A DNA stretch of 64,000 bases from an uncultured Odoribacter sp. Its GTDB lineage: Bacteria; Bacteroidota; Bacteroidia; Bacteroidales; Marinifilaceae. The notes under the pieces are model-generated. The model was not told the DNA's origin and did not search any database. It was given only the letters and a program-made list of their open reading frames with translations. The translations under genes were made by a program, and so were the position numbers. Location: contig CAJTPD010000008.1 in NCBI GenBank assembly GCA_910578105.1, forward strand, positions 1-64,000. The letters are read 5' to 3'. This document shows, one piece after another, positions 26,272 through 34,666 of the stretch. The stretch's first letter is position 1, and each line of letters opens with the position of its first letter.

Positions 26272-26781
26272 ATGAAAACAATTATCAGATTAATTACTTT
26301 TGCGGCATTGATGGTTATGCCGTTCGTTGCATCGGCACAGGAAAACGTGAAGGACACTGTGACAAACGAATACAAGCCAGTTTACCGTGACACGTGTGTA
26401 GCATGGTATCAACATTTGATTGGAAAGAGTACCAAGGAATCCGACATATCATGTGATTCCATCCGATGGGTTTACAATGACCACTATAGTAGTAAGTCAT
26501 TTAGGGTGTATGTTGTTTTGCGTGGCGACCATCTGGGTGAATATTGGCATACTTTGGTTAACGACACACTGAGAAAGGTGGAATACTATGACGGTTTACA
26601 TGATTATACGAAACGGGTATTATCCGGTGATTCCAGAGAGGACAGGGCCGCACGTGTCGAAAGCTACTATAATAGTGTCTTAGAATCCAATACTCCGGTA
26701 CGGCAGAAGACTTTACAGGAAGCGTTTTGGGAAGCGAAACTCAAAGAGGATATGCGGAAAGAAATCAAAAAGTCCAAGTAA
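26272..26781 (+). CDS. Secreted hypothetical protein
   Basis: A signal peptide is clear: a KTIIR basic start, a hydrophobic core, and a cleavage site after FVASA, at residue 22. The mature protein of about 147 residues contains two Cys (DTCVAWY, ISCDSIRWVY) that could form a disulfide, and ends in a charged helix (LQEAFWEAKLKEDMRKE). No family is recognised. It lies about 290 bp after the membrane protein, with its own hairpin leader, and overlaps the next small gene by 1 bp. Confidence 0.55.
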   Translation: MKTIIRLITFAALMVMPFVASAQENVKDTVTNEYKPVYRDTCVAWYQHLIGKSTKESDISCDSIRWVYNDHYSSKSFRVYVVLRGDHLGEYWHTLVNDTLRKVEYYDGLHDYTKRVLSGDSREDRAARVESYYNSVLESNTPVRQKTLQEAFWEAKLKEDMRKEIKKSK

Positions 26782-26960
26782 TGGAACTGCGGAGTTACAA
26801 CGTCATACGCATATACATGGACACGGTAAAATGCCGGATAGGGGATAAGTTGTGCGTGGACAGGGAAAAACTTGAAAAGAACGCTCCCGATATAAGGGAG
26901 CTTCTTTCACAGGTAAAGACGCATAACGGTGAAGCGCATTTCTGTGCGTGTACACATTAA
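26781..26960 (+). CDS. Small hypothetical protein
   Basis: This 59-residue protein starts in the stop codon of the secreted-protein gene (TAATG), typical of translational coupling. It has four Cys and an acidic/basic middle (DREKLEKNAPDIRELL). No family is recognised. Its end overlaps the end of the convergent caspase-like gene by 4 bp. Confidence 0.45.
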   Translation: MELRSYNVIRIYMDTVKCRIGDKLCVDREKLEKNAPDIRELLSQVKTHNGEAHFCACTH

Positions 26961-27520
26961 TACATTGCAAATTTTAATTTTTCTGCCAATGTAGAGTATT
27001 TACTAAATATAGCCCTGCTAATTTTCCGAAAGGAATAACAGTTTTGCAATACTTCAAAATAAATTAATTCAAAAGCAGTGCTGTCAATATATTCAACACT
27101 CTTTTTATATCCCGAAATAAATTCACATCCCGTTCGTTGAATAAAATCTGTTATATTTTTAGTTGTGGTATTCAGTGTGGAGCAACTTCCAAAATGCACA
27201 ATTTTTCCATTTAGCTTATCTTCTAAAATATTGGCCATTTCTTTTAAGGTAATGTATTCCTTGCCAAAACAAATACGATTCTTATGTCCGTGATAAGCGA
27301 TATACAAAACGGAATAATTGTCATATCGTTTCTGTGTAAACTTTTGCAAGCCCTTTACAAACTCCTCCTTCGTTGTGTATTTATGGTATATGTATTTCAC
27401 TTTAGAAAAATTGCAGAGTAATTCCAAAATGGGTTTTATGCTTTGCAGGCTTCTTGGATTTTTACTCCAGTTACCTTCCAGACAATAAATAAACTTCTCT
27501 TTTGCGTTATTATTTTTCAT
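26957..27520 (-). CDS. Caspase-like (CHAT/DUF6642-like) protein
   Basis: The 187-residue sequence has the two halves of a caspase-type active site: YIAYHGHKNRI, with the catalytic His at 77, and KIVHFGSCSTLN, with Cys at 113. The layout resembles DUF6642 proteins of Bacteroidetes. No effector or sensor domain is fused, so the protein is a stand-alone protease module. It overlaps the integrase gene by 4 bp and is probably translated together with it. A death-effector role is plausible by analogy with other bacterial caspase-like proteins, but unproven. Confidence 0.65.
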   Translation of the reverse strand: MKNNNAKEKFIYCLEGNWSKNPRSLQSIKPILELLCNFSKVKYIYHKYTTKEEFVKGLQKFTQKRYDNYSVLYIAYHGHKNRICFGKEYITLKEMANILEDKLNGKIVHFGSCSTLNTTTKNITDFIQRTGCEFISGYKKSVEYIDSTAFELIYFEVLQNCYSFRKISRAIFSKYSTLAEKLKFAMY

Positions 27521-28431
27521 AAATCAATGCCATTAAAAACGTGATAGAATTTGGGTAAATCTTCTTTTCGGATAACCTCATCATTATAAACTTCCAGCAT
27601 TTGGATACTTCTGTGTCTGCTGTATTTTGAAACGGTAAGCAATTCTCCTTTGTAGTGTCTGATGAGTTTAGTAACAAAAAAATGACGGAAGCCGTGGGTA
27701 CTTCCGTCTATATTTAAATTTGCAAAAACTTGTTTTATTATTTCCCTAATGGATTTTGTAGTTAGTCGTGAGCCATAGGAATGATTGCTTTCGCTTCGGA
27801 ACAATGCCCCTTCTTTAAACCTATATTTGGATAAATAGTTTTTAAGAACCTTCACCGCATGAGGGTGTAAATGGATGATTTCTTTATCATCTCTCCCTTT
27901 CCCCATAATGTAAGCAGTTTTATTTTTAATATCAATATCTGTTACATTCAAACGGCAAATTTCAATTTGTCGTAATCCTTGAAAAATAAGCAATGCCAAA
28001 ATGGATTTTAATCGTAAATTCGTACATGTCGGTTCTAAAGCAGAACAATAATTTTGTATTTTATATATAGCTTCATCATCTAATCCATCCTTTTTGTGTA
28101 ATCGGCTTTGTGTAAATCCCTTGATGTTATCCGTTATTTTAATCGGTAATAACTGTAATCGGTATAATCCGTCTAAAAACACTTTTGCTGTAATCAAATA
28201 CTTATTTTTAGTTGAAACACTTAAAGTATCTGTATTCCCTAAAAAGCGTTTATAATTTAAATAAGTATTATAATTAATACCATGTGTCTGTATGTAGCAA
28301 ATAAACTGTCTTATCCGCACATGGTATTCTTTGCGTGTATTCTCCGTTACATCCAAACTATCGAATATCTGTTTTTGAATAGTCTGTAAATTATCTATTG
28401 GGACTAACTCCACGTTTGTATTTGTTTTCAT
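27517..28431 (-). CDS. Tyrosine recombinase, second integrase
   Basis: This 304-residue XerD-like recombinase has an N-terminal core-binding domain (about 15-110), then the catalytic Arg in QGLRQIEICRLN, GKGRDDKE, HGFRHFF, and the nucleophile Y282 in LEVYND. It lies about 170 bp inside the tRNA-proximal att site, pointing away from it. A near-consensus minus-strand promoter (TTTG, 20 bp, TAACTTTA) precedes it near 28460-28500. It differs in type from the 411-residue integrase at the other end, so one of the two may be cargo or left over from another insertion. Confidence 0.85.
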   Translation of the reverse strand: MKTNTNVELVPIDNLQTIQKQIFDSLDVTENTRKEYHVRIRQFICYIQTHGINYNTYLNYKRFLGNTDTLSVSTKNKYLITAKVFLDGLYRLQLLPIKITDNIKGFTQSRLHKKDGLDDEAIYKIQNYCSALEPTCTNLRLKSILALLIFQGLRQIEICRLNVTDIDIKNKTAYIMGKGRDDKEIIHLHPHAVKVLKNYLSKYRFKEGALFRSESNHSYGSRLTTKSIREIIKQVFANLNIDGSTHGFRHFFVTKLIRHYKGELLTVSKYSRHRSIQMLEVYNDEVIRKEDLPKFYHVFNGIDL

Positions 28432-28523
28432 GTGTTTTTTTGAAATACTCCCGTAAAGTTATAAAATAGTTCTTATATTTGCAAATGTAAATAATTGATA
28501 TTCAGAATAATAGAAAAACAACA

Positions 28524-28544
28524 CTGTTTTACCTATGTTTTACC
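28524..28544. repeat. Right arm repeats
   Basis: CTGTTTTACC (28524-28533) and ATGTTTTACC (28535-28544) lie 11 bp apart, matching the left pair at 21141-21161 in sequence, spacing and strand. Confidence 0.65.
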
Positions 28545-28555
28545 AAGTGGAAATA

Positions 28556-28590
28556 AAAAATACTATAACTAATTATGTTATAGTATTTTA
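28556..28590. terminator. Hairpin beside the tRNA
   Basis: ATACTATAAC (28560-28569) pairs perfectly with GTTATAGTAT (28577-28586), with an A-run before and a T-run after. It may terminate the tRNA transcript or block read-through into the element. Confidence 0.6.
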
Positions 28591-28602
28591 TGTGGATTTT
28601 AT

Positions 28603-28616
28603 CGTGGTCCCACTTG
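28603..28616. repeat. Attachment repeat, tRNA copy
   Basis: CGTGGTCCCACTTG covers the 3' acceptor strand of the tRNA plus two bases beyond it, and equals 20990-21003. The element keeps the tRNA whole at this end. Confidence 0.85.
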
Positions 28617-28678
28617 GGCTTGAACCAAGGACTCCCTGATTATGAGTCAGGTGCTCTAACCAACTGAGCTATGGGACC
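28605..28678 (-). tRNA. tRNA with CAT anticodon (Met, or Ile2)
   Basis: The cloverleaf is complete: acceptor GGTCCCA/TGGGACC, D-arm AGCTCAGTTGGTTAGAGC, anticodon stem CCTGA/TCAGG around loop CTCATAA, T-arm CTTGG-TTCAAGC-CCAAG, discriminator A. CCA is not encoded. CAT may be elongator Met or the lysidine-modified Ile tRNA; sequence alone does not decide. Its 3' end is the integration site of the element to the left. Confidence 0.93.
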
Positions 28679-28722
28679 TGCACTTCCGTGCGTCAATGCG
28701 GGAATATTCCTTTTGACGGGTG

Positions 28723-28755
28723 CAAATATAGGGATAAAATCCGGTTTTTTACAAA
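28723..28755 (-). promoter_or_regulatory. tRNA promoter
   Basis: On the minus strand: TTTG (complement of 28752-28755), a 21-bp spacer, TATATTTG (complement of 28723-28730). This is the consensus Bacteroidetes promoter, placing the start about 35 nt before the mature tRNA. Confidence 0.75.
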
Positions 28756-28843
28756 GGATGTGGGAAAAAAATGTTATTTTCGTTGAGTTAAATAGGAGTT
28801 TGGATATAGTAAAGGTTGATTTTCAGCGTGTAATACTGATTAA

Positions 28844-29317
28844 ATGAAAATTTGTTTGCTTGTTATCGGAAAAACGGACGCGGTGTATGTCCGTCAGGGC
28901 ATTGAGGAATATGAGAAACGCTTGAAACGATATATCTCTTTTGAAATGAGAGTTTTGCCGGATGTGAAGAATGTGAAAAACAGGGGTGAAAGTTTGCAAA
29001 AAGAGAGGGAAGGGGAATTGATTTTGGAGCAATTGCAGCCGGGTGATGTAGTTGTCCTTTTGGATGAGAGGGGACAACAATATAGTTCGATAGAGTTTTC
29101 GACTTACTTGTCACAGAAGATGTTAGGGGGGATTAAGCGACTGGTATTTGTGATTGGAGGGCCTTATGGGTTTTCTGAGGCTGTTTATCGACGGGGGAAT
29201 GAGAAAGTGTCGTTGTCCAGGATGACTTTTTCACACCAGATGGTGCGGATGATTTTTGCGGAGCAAATATATCGGGCTATGACTATTTTGAAAGGTGAGC
29301 CTTATCACCATGAATAA
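28844..29317 (+). CDS. rlmH: 23S rRNA pseudouridine-1915 N3-methyltransferase
   Basis: RlmH is a SPOUT methyltransferase acting on helix 69 of 23S rRNA in the assembled ribosome. At 157 residues it has the normal length. Typical landmarks are DVVVLLDERGQQYSS and FVIGGPYGFS (the SAM-binding knot), and the C-terminal LSRMTFSHQMVRMIFAEQIY with the final KGEPYHHE. It is the first core gene to the right of the tRNA and lies 9 bp before the kinase gene. Confidence 0.95.
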   Translation: MKICLLVIGKTDAVYVRQGIEEYEKRLKRYISFEMRVLPDVKNVKNRGESLQKEREGELILEQLQPGDVVVLLDERGQQYSSIEFSTYLSQKMLGGIKRLVFVIGGPYGFSEAVYRRGNEKVSLSRMTFSHQMVRMIFAEQIYRAMTILKGEPYHHE

Positions 29318-29326
29318 ACTATTTTT

Positions 29327-32300
29327 ATGATAAAGAAAAGGGTATTCGTTATATCATTTCTGATAGTTATTGTTTTAGGAGCGACAATTTTGACGGAGTA
29401 TCTGTTTTATCGCCAGAATAAGCAGGTATGGGTTCACAATTTGGAGGAACGGTTACATCGTCAGGAGCTCCGGGCTGATGAGATATTGCATTCTTTTTGT
29501 GATTCGGTCGGTGTTGTTGGCAATGAATGGGGAGATGACCTGAGTTTTGTCGGATTCCGGCGGGGAAAATTGTTTTTCTGGACTAATGAATTGCCAGGAA
29601 CCCCGGGATTGTACGAGCGATTGAACGAGAAAGACAATTTTGTAAAGTTGGGGAATACTTATTATGAGGTCAGGAGCAGAAAGTGTAAAGATACGGATTA
29701 TTTTGCTTTCATCCGGATTTTGGATCTTTATCCTTATACGAGTAAGTATATAAAAAATAAGTTTGCAGATTTTTTAATGATATCTGAAGAAAATGTAGAC
29801 CAGCTTACGATTTCTACAGTAACAGACGGAGGAGGGGAGCTTATTAAAGATAAGGAGGGACATGTACTTTTCTTTTTGATTTTTGGAGAGAATTATCAGG
29901 AACGTGTGCCTGATTATTTACTGATATCCTTATATCTACTGGTATTTCTGAGTTTGTTTTATGTTTATGACCTGATTCTTAGGGATACGGTGTCCTGGAA
30001 GAAACAATTGTTGTGGTTTGGTGGTTTTGTGATTCTGCTGATGGGCTTGAGATTTTTTATGCAGGCTTCCCGTTTACCTTTGGCAATTTATCGTTTACCT
30101 ATTTTTGCCGGACAGTTTACCGGGAAGTTTTTTATTACGTCTATTGGCGATTTGATTTTGACTGCTTTTTGTATTTTTCAGTTAGTTTATATTACTCTTT
30201 CGAATCTTCGGATAAATTATGAAAATGAAAGGTTCCGGCGTTATCGTTATCCTCTGGCCGGTGTGTTGTTCTTAGTTGTATTTTTATATATCGATTTTTT
30301 CAATTTTTCAATTGATTTGGTGATTGAGCATATGAATATCCACCTGAATGTTGCGAGTTTGGTTCATGTGGGGGTTGCTTCTATTTTAGCTTTTATTGCC
30401 ATTAGTCTGGGAGGCCTGATTATTCTGGTTTTACTTTTCGGTATTGTTTCCGTTTTTCAGCATATATTATCTTTTGGGCAGGTTGTAAAAGTTGTGACGG
30501 TTATTTGTCTGGTTCTTTGGTTGATTTGCAATGTTTTTAATTTGTATACCAATTTCTGGGATTGTTTTTTTATCTGGATTATTACTATGCTGATAGCTGT
30601 AAACCGCTATCTTTTAAAAAGAGATATTCAACGGAGTATTTATATTCTGGTTGTGTTTTTACTGTCGGTTTATGTAGTGATGATTTCTGAAAAATACGAG
30701 CGGTATAAGGAGATGCGGCAGCGGATGGATTATGCAACTGAATTGATTGAGGAGCGGGATTATAATTTTGAGACACGGTTGGTAGAGATGGAACAAAGCC
30801 TGGAAAGATCTGAAGAATTGCGGAATGCACTGGAGGCAGGTGAAGAGGGCAGAGCTGAATATCTTTTACGGGAACAACTGCTGGATATGACGGGATACAA
30901 TTACAATCCGGACATTACCTTTTGTCGGCAGGGGGATAGTTTATGGTTGACAGATACGGATGAGCAGTGGGATTGTCGTGATTATTTTGAGCAAATTATT
31001 CGCAAGGATGGATACAGGATTGATGATTCTCATTTTTATTCTATAGGAATTTTTGATGGATTTGTGACTTATATCGGTCGGTTTTGCTATGGTGATATTT
31101 ACCTTTATCTTCGTTTTGATGCGGCTAAAGATGATGAAGGGTTGGGATATCCGCAAATCTTGTCGCGTAAATCAGGTGACGGAAAGAATAATGTGTATTT
31201 TTATTCCTATGCCAAATATTCTCACGGGGAGTTGGTGGCTTCTTCGGGAAATTTTGTGTATTACAAAAAACTGAAAGGTTTCGGGAGAGAGAAACAAAGT
31301 GCAATCAGTTTTTTGGATAAGGATAAATATTCTCACATGGTTATTCCTGTTGATGATGATAATGTGTTGGTTATCAGTTTGCCGGAGAATACCTTTGCTT
31401 TGTATTATATGAATGTGCTGTATGCTTTTATTGTTTGCATTCTTCTTTCTTCTTATGGTTTGTTTTTTAATGTAAACCGTAATATAAATTTTCAGAGGGG
31501 TACTTTAAAATCGAGGATTAAGAATAATGTTATTTCATTGATTTTTTTATTGTTGGTATTATTGACATGTCTGAGTATTTATATGAATACGAAAAGTTTT
31601 GAGAACCGGCATAAGGCTAAAGCATTGGAGCTGCTGAAATATGTCAATAAGGAATTGGAGCGGCTGGATTGTGTGGATTGGAATCAGTGTTCGGATATTC
31701 TGGAAACTTTGTCTAATATGTCCGAGTTATTGATGATTGATATTAATATTTATTCTTCGATGGGGGAATTGGTGTCGACGTCGCGGCCTGAAATTTTTCA
31801 ATATGGTTTTGACGGAGTTTTGGTTAACCCTCTGGCATGGAAACAGATAGTAGAGAATGGAGCAACCAATTATATAGTAAACGAGTCGATAGGGGAATTG
31901 GAATATATGTCTGCTTATATGCCTTTGGTTTTAGATAATGGCAAGTCTTATATTTTGAATATTCCTTATTTTGCTCAGAATGATGAGTTGAATCTCGACA
32001 TTCTGATTATGATTGTTATTATGGTAAATATTGCTATTGTTGTGATTGTACTGGCTTTTATTCTTTCCGGTTTGATGGCAGAACGGGTGACAAAGCCGTT
32101 GCAAATGGTGAATGAAAAGCTTCAGAAGATGCATTTCGGTGGTAAAAATGAGAAAATCGTATATAAATATAAGGATGAGATTGGGGTGTTGGTGCAGGAG
32201 TACAATAATATGGTAGATAAACTAGATGCAAGTATTGTACAACTGGCGCGTTCTGAGCGTGAAAATGCGTGGCGGGAGATGGCTCGTCAGATAGCTCATG

Positions 32301-32938
32301 AAATCAAGAATCCGCTGACTCCGATGAAATTGAATATTCAGTTTATGTTGCGGTCTTTACAGATGGAAGAACCGGAAAAGTTTAAACAGAGGTTCAGGGA
32401 TGTTTCCGGCATGTTGATAGAACAGATTGATAATATGGCTGCTATTGCTTCGGCATTTTCTGATTTTGCGAAGATTTCGGTAACCCATAATGATGTATTC
32501 GGGATTGACGAATTGGTCCGGAATTGTACCCTGTTATTCAGAAATAATGTTGATGTTCTGGAGTGTGAGGCGGATAGCGGGGTGAAAGTTTTTGCTGATA
32601 AAGAGCAGTTGAGGAGGGTGATGATTAATTTGCTGAAAAATGCGGAACAGAGTATTGTTGCCGGACGAAGGGGTGAAATAAAAGTGATGGTCAGGCAAGT
32701 GGAAAGTAAAGTGGAAATTAGGGTGAAGGATAACGGATGCGGTATTCCCCGGGAGGTCCGGAAGAAAATTTTTGAGCCTAATTTTACGACTAAATCCAGT
32801 GGTTCGGGATTGGGGCTGGCTATTTGCCGGAAGATTGTGGAGGGGGTTGGCGGCGAAATCGGATTTACAACGGAAATTAATGTAGGTACGGAATTTTTTG
32901 TTGTATTGGATTGTTTTCGGGATAAAACAAAAGTATAA
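29327..32938 (+). CDS. NtrY-like sensor histidine kinase
   Basis: This is a large membrane kinase of 1203 residues. A first transmembrane helix is at about 6-25, an extracytoplasmic region follows to about 190, and a bundle of helices runs between about 195 and 460. A second extracytoplasmic region follows (about 490-680), with further helices at about 690, 720 and 870. Then come a HAMP-like segment, the phosphoacceptor His991 in RQIAHEIKNPLTP, and an ATPase domain (NLLKNAEQSI, DNGCGIP, GSGLGLAI). HEIKNPLTP is typical of NtrY-type kinases. No response regulator lies beside it. It is probably co-transcribed with rlmH and the small membrane gene that follows. Confidence 0.85.
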   Translation: MIKKRVFVISFLIVIVLGATILTEYLFYRQNKQVWVHNLEERLHRQELRADEILHSFCDSVGVVGNEWGDDLSFVGFRRGKLFFWTNELPGTPGLYERLNEKDNFVKLGNTYYEVRSRKCKDTDYFAFIRILDLYPYTSKYIKNKFADFLMISEENVDQLTISTVTDGGGELIKDKEGHVLFFLIFGENYQERVPDYLLISLYLLVFLSLFYVYDLILRDTVSWKKQLLWFGGFVILLMGLRFFMQASRLPLAIYRLPIFAGQFTGKFFITSIGDLILTAFCIFQLVYITLSNLRINYENERFRRYRYPLAGVLFLVVFLYIDFFNFSIDLVIEHMNIHLNVASLVHVGVASILAFIAISLGGLIILVLLFGIVSVFQHILSFGQVVKVVTVICLVLWLICNVFNLYTNFWDCFFIWIITMLIAVNRYLLKRDIQRSIYILVVFLLSVYVVMISEKYERYKEMRQRMDYATELIEERDYNFETRLVEMEQSLERSEELRNALEAGEEGRAEYLLREQLLDMTGYNYNPDITFCRQGDSLWLTDTDEQWDCRDYFEQIIRKDGYRIDDSHFYSIGIFDGFVTYIGRFCYGDIYLYLRFDAAKDDEGLGYPQILSRKSGDGKNNVYFYSYAKYSHGELVASSGNFVYYKKLKGFGREKQSAISFLDKDKYSHMVIPVDDDNVLVISLPENTFALYYMNVLYAFIVCILLSSYGLFFNVNRNINFQRGTLKSRIKNNVISLIFLLLVLLTCLSIYMNTKSFENRHKAKALELLKYVNKELERLDCVDWNQCSDILETLSNMSELLMIDINIYSSMGELVSTSRPEIFQYGFDGVLVNPLAWKQIVENGATNYIVNESIGELEYMSAYMPLVLDNGKSYILNIPYFAQNDELNLDILIMIVIMVNIAIVVIVLAFILSGLMAERVTKPLQMVNEKLQKMHFGGKNEKIVYKYKDEIGVLVQEYNNMVDKLDASIVQLARSERENAWREMARQIAHEIKNPLTPMKLNIQFMLRSLQMEEPEKFKQRFRDVSGMLIEQIDNMAAIASAFSDFAKISVTHNDVFGIDELVRNCTLLFRNNVDVLECEADSGVKVFADKEQLRRVMINLLKNAEQSIVAGRRGEIKVMVRQVESKVEIRVKDNGCGIPREVRKKIFEPNFTTKSSGSGLGLAICRKIVEGVGGEIGFTTEINVGTEFFVVLDCFRDKTKV

Positions 32939-33454
32939 ATGGCATTGGGATTTATTTTTGCAGGGATTGCAGTCGGGTGTATGATAGCCGGAGGTGTGTT
33001 TTGGTTTGCTGGAAGAAAGGTGCAAGAGCCTGCTGGCTGGGTGAGAAAGGATAGAATAGATATTACGGTACAAGACATTATCCGGCTGGCGGCTTTGAGT
33101 ACGACTCTGGATGTACATTCTCTGATTATAGAATATAAAATTAATATTAAGAATCCGGAGTTTTATGAGAAGTATCAGGCGTTGAATAAGCATGAGCGGG
33201 AGTTGTATATTGATGAATTGATTACTATTTTTAGTAAAAACCGTCCGGGAGACATACGTGAATTGTATGACCAGTATCCCAGTTTATCAACTCAGGATGT
33301 CTTGTTGTTATTAATGATTGAGATGAAGCTTGATAATAAGACTATGGCGCGGATTATGGCTTTGACGATGGAGACTTTGAAAAAAAGAAAGACCCGGTTG
33401 AAGGCAAAGATTCAGACGGATTTGCAGTTCTTTAAAGCGGAAGCAAATGTCTGA
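32939..33454 (+). CDS. Membrane-anchored hypothetical with helical domain
   Basis: This 171-residue protein starts directly at the kinase stop (TAA then ATG). One transmembrane helix lies at about 4-24, and the rest is helical and cytoplasmic. The C-terminal LSTQDVLLLLMIEMKLDNKTMARIM region followed by a basic helix (KKRKTRLKAKI) resembles an HTH unit of the type that follows tetratricopeptide regions in Bacteroidetes regulators. The tight coupling suggests it works with the kinase, possibly as an unorthodox output partner. It overlaps the convergent GT9 gene by 23 bp. Confidence 0.55.
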   Translation: MALGFIFAGIAVGCMIAGGVFWFAGRKVQEPAGWVRKDRIDITVQDIIRLAALSTTLDVHSLIIEYKINIKNPEFYEKYQALNKHERELYIDELITIFSKNRPGDIRELYDQYPSLSTQDVLLLLMIEMKLDNKTMARIMALTMETLKKRKTRLKAKIQTDLQFFKAEANV

Positions 33455-34430
33455 TGCGGTCTGCTACTTTTTCCGGTGTGATGTCTGCCATGCATTTTTG
33501 ATAGATGTTTTGTTTGCATTTCCCCCGTCCGTCTTTGGTGCAAGGGCGGCAAGGGAGATTGATTGCCAGTGTTTCAGCCGTCGGACCGCTGGGGAAACCG
33601 AAAGCTGTGGGGCCAATCAGGGCAAGGGTTGGTATCCGGAATAAATCGGCTGCATGCATGAATCCTGTGTCGGCACTAACGACGACGTTAGATTGCTGAA
33701 TCAGATAACAGGATTCGGACAGGCTGGTCTGTCCCGCAAGATTGTTAATGCGTCCGGGAGCAATATTTTTAATTTCTTCACAAAATGTATCTTCCGGTCC
33801 GCCGAGGATGATGAACTGATAATCGGATAATATGGCAACCAATTTTTGCCAATGCCGGACGGGCCAGCGTTTCATTTCCCAATTGGCGGAAGGAACAAGG
33901 GTGACGGTGGTTTTATTGATCATTGTTTGCCATTTGGTTTTGAATTCTTCCGGAAAACACCAATTTTGATTTGTTTCCGGGAATCGGCGGATTCCCCACT
34001 TTTTCAGAGGTTCTCTGAAAGATTCCACTCCCTTGAACGGCCAGTCAAAATGGTTGATGCCCAATTGGAAGAGCAGAAACCGCTTCCATCGTTTTTTGTT
34101 TCTTAAAAGGAGATGAGGTTTCCCCGGACAAGGGGATAAGATAGATTTCAGGATATTTGACCGGATGTTACTGTGGGCGTCGTATATATAATCATAATGT
34201 TCTTTACGCAATTGCCGGGCCATACGAAGCAGTCCTTTTAATCCTGCACTTTTATCGAATTCCCATATTTTATTGATTCGCCGGTCCATCCTGAGAATTG
34301 ACGACATGTCTTTTCTGGTAATCCAGTGGATTTCAGCGTCCGGAAAGTGTTCCCGGATGCCACTGATAATTCCCAGGCATTGGATGATGTCACCTATTGA
34401 GCTGAAACGGATAATCAGAAATTTGGCCAT
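33432..34430 (-). CDS. Glycosyltransferase family 9 (heptosyltransferase-like)
   Basis: This is a 332-residue GT9 enzyme of the ADP-heptose:LPS heptosyltransferase type. The start, IIRFSSIGDIIQCLG, is the family N-terminus with the acceptor-site Ser/Asp. LVPSANWEMKRWP marks the donor domain, FIILGGPED the Rossmann strand, and VVSADTGFMHAADLF the sugar-nucleotide site. It adds heptose or a related sugar to lipid A core during LPS synthesis in the cytoplasm. It stands alone on the minus strand. The C-terminus carries a Cys-rich loop (LPCRPCTKDGRGKCKQ), common in this family. Confidence 0.88.
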   Translation of the reverse strand: MAKFLIIRFSSIGDIIQCLGIISGIREHFPDAEIHWITRKDMSSILRMDRRINKIWEFDKSAGLKGLLRMARQLRKEHYDYIYDAHSNIRSNILKSILSPCPGKPHLLLRNKKRWKRFLLFQLGINHFDWPFKGVESFREPLKKWGIRRFPETNQNWCFPEEFKTKWQTMINKTTVTLVPSANWEMKRWPVRHWQKLVAILSDYQFIILGGPEDTFCEEIKNIAPGRINNLAGQTSLSESCYLIQQSNVVVSADTGFMHAADLFRIPTLALIGPTAFGFPSGPTAETLAINLPCRPCTKDGRGKCKQNIYQKCMADITPEKVADRIRHLLPL

Positions 34431-34666
34431 ATTTAAATTTCAGTTAGAGGTTGATTTTTCCTGAAAATTGAGTCCGGGATGTTGATGCAGATATGTGTAA
34501 TGTTCTGTATAATTGCATATTATCTCCTCGTTAATGATTGTTATATGGGATTATTTTTGACTACCGAAGTTAAAATTTATTCTTGAATCATGGAAATCTT
34601 ATGTAAAAAGAATTAATTTCGTGGCGTATTTGTGTGTAATTCAATGGTTAAATTAAATATTTTGGT

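Larger units (their letters stand above)
20990..28616. mobile_element. Integrative element in a tRNA 3' end
   Basis: The element is about 7.6 kb and is bounded by 14-bp direct repeats derived from the tRNA at 28605-28678. It carries a tyrosine recombinase near each end, an excisionase-like gene, a set of cargo genes, and paired arm repeats inside both ends. No replication, relaxase or structural phage gene is visible, so it is either non-conjugative or mobilised by another element. Confidence 0.8.

Noticed and set aside
32338..33193. Long minus-strand frames opposite the kinase gene
   Set aside because: They oppose the ATPase domain motifs of the kinase and have low-complexity Ser/Pro/Asn content.
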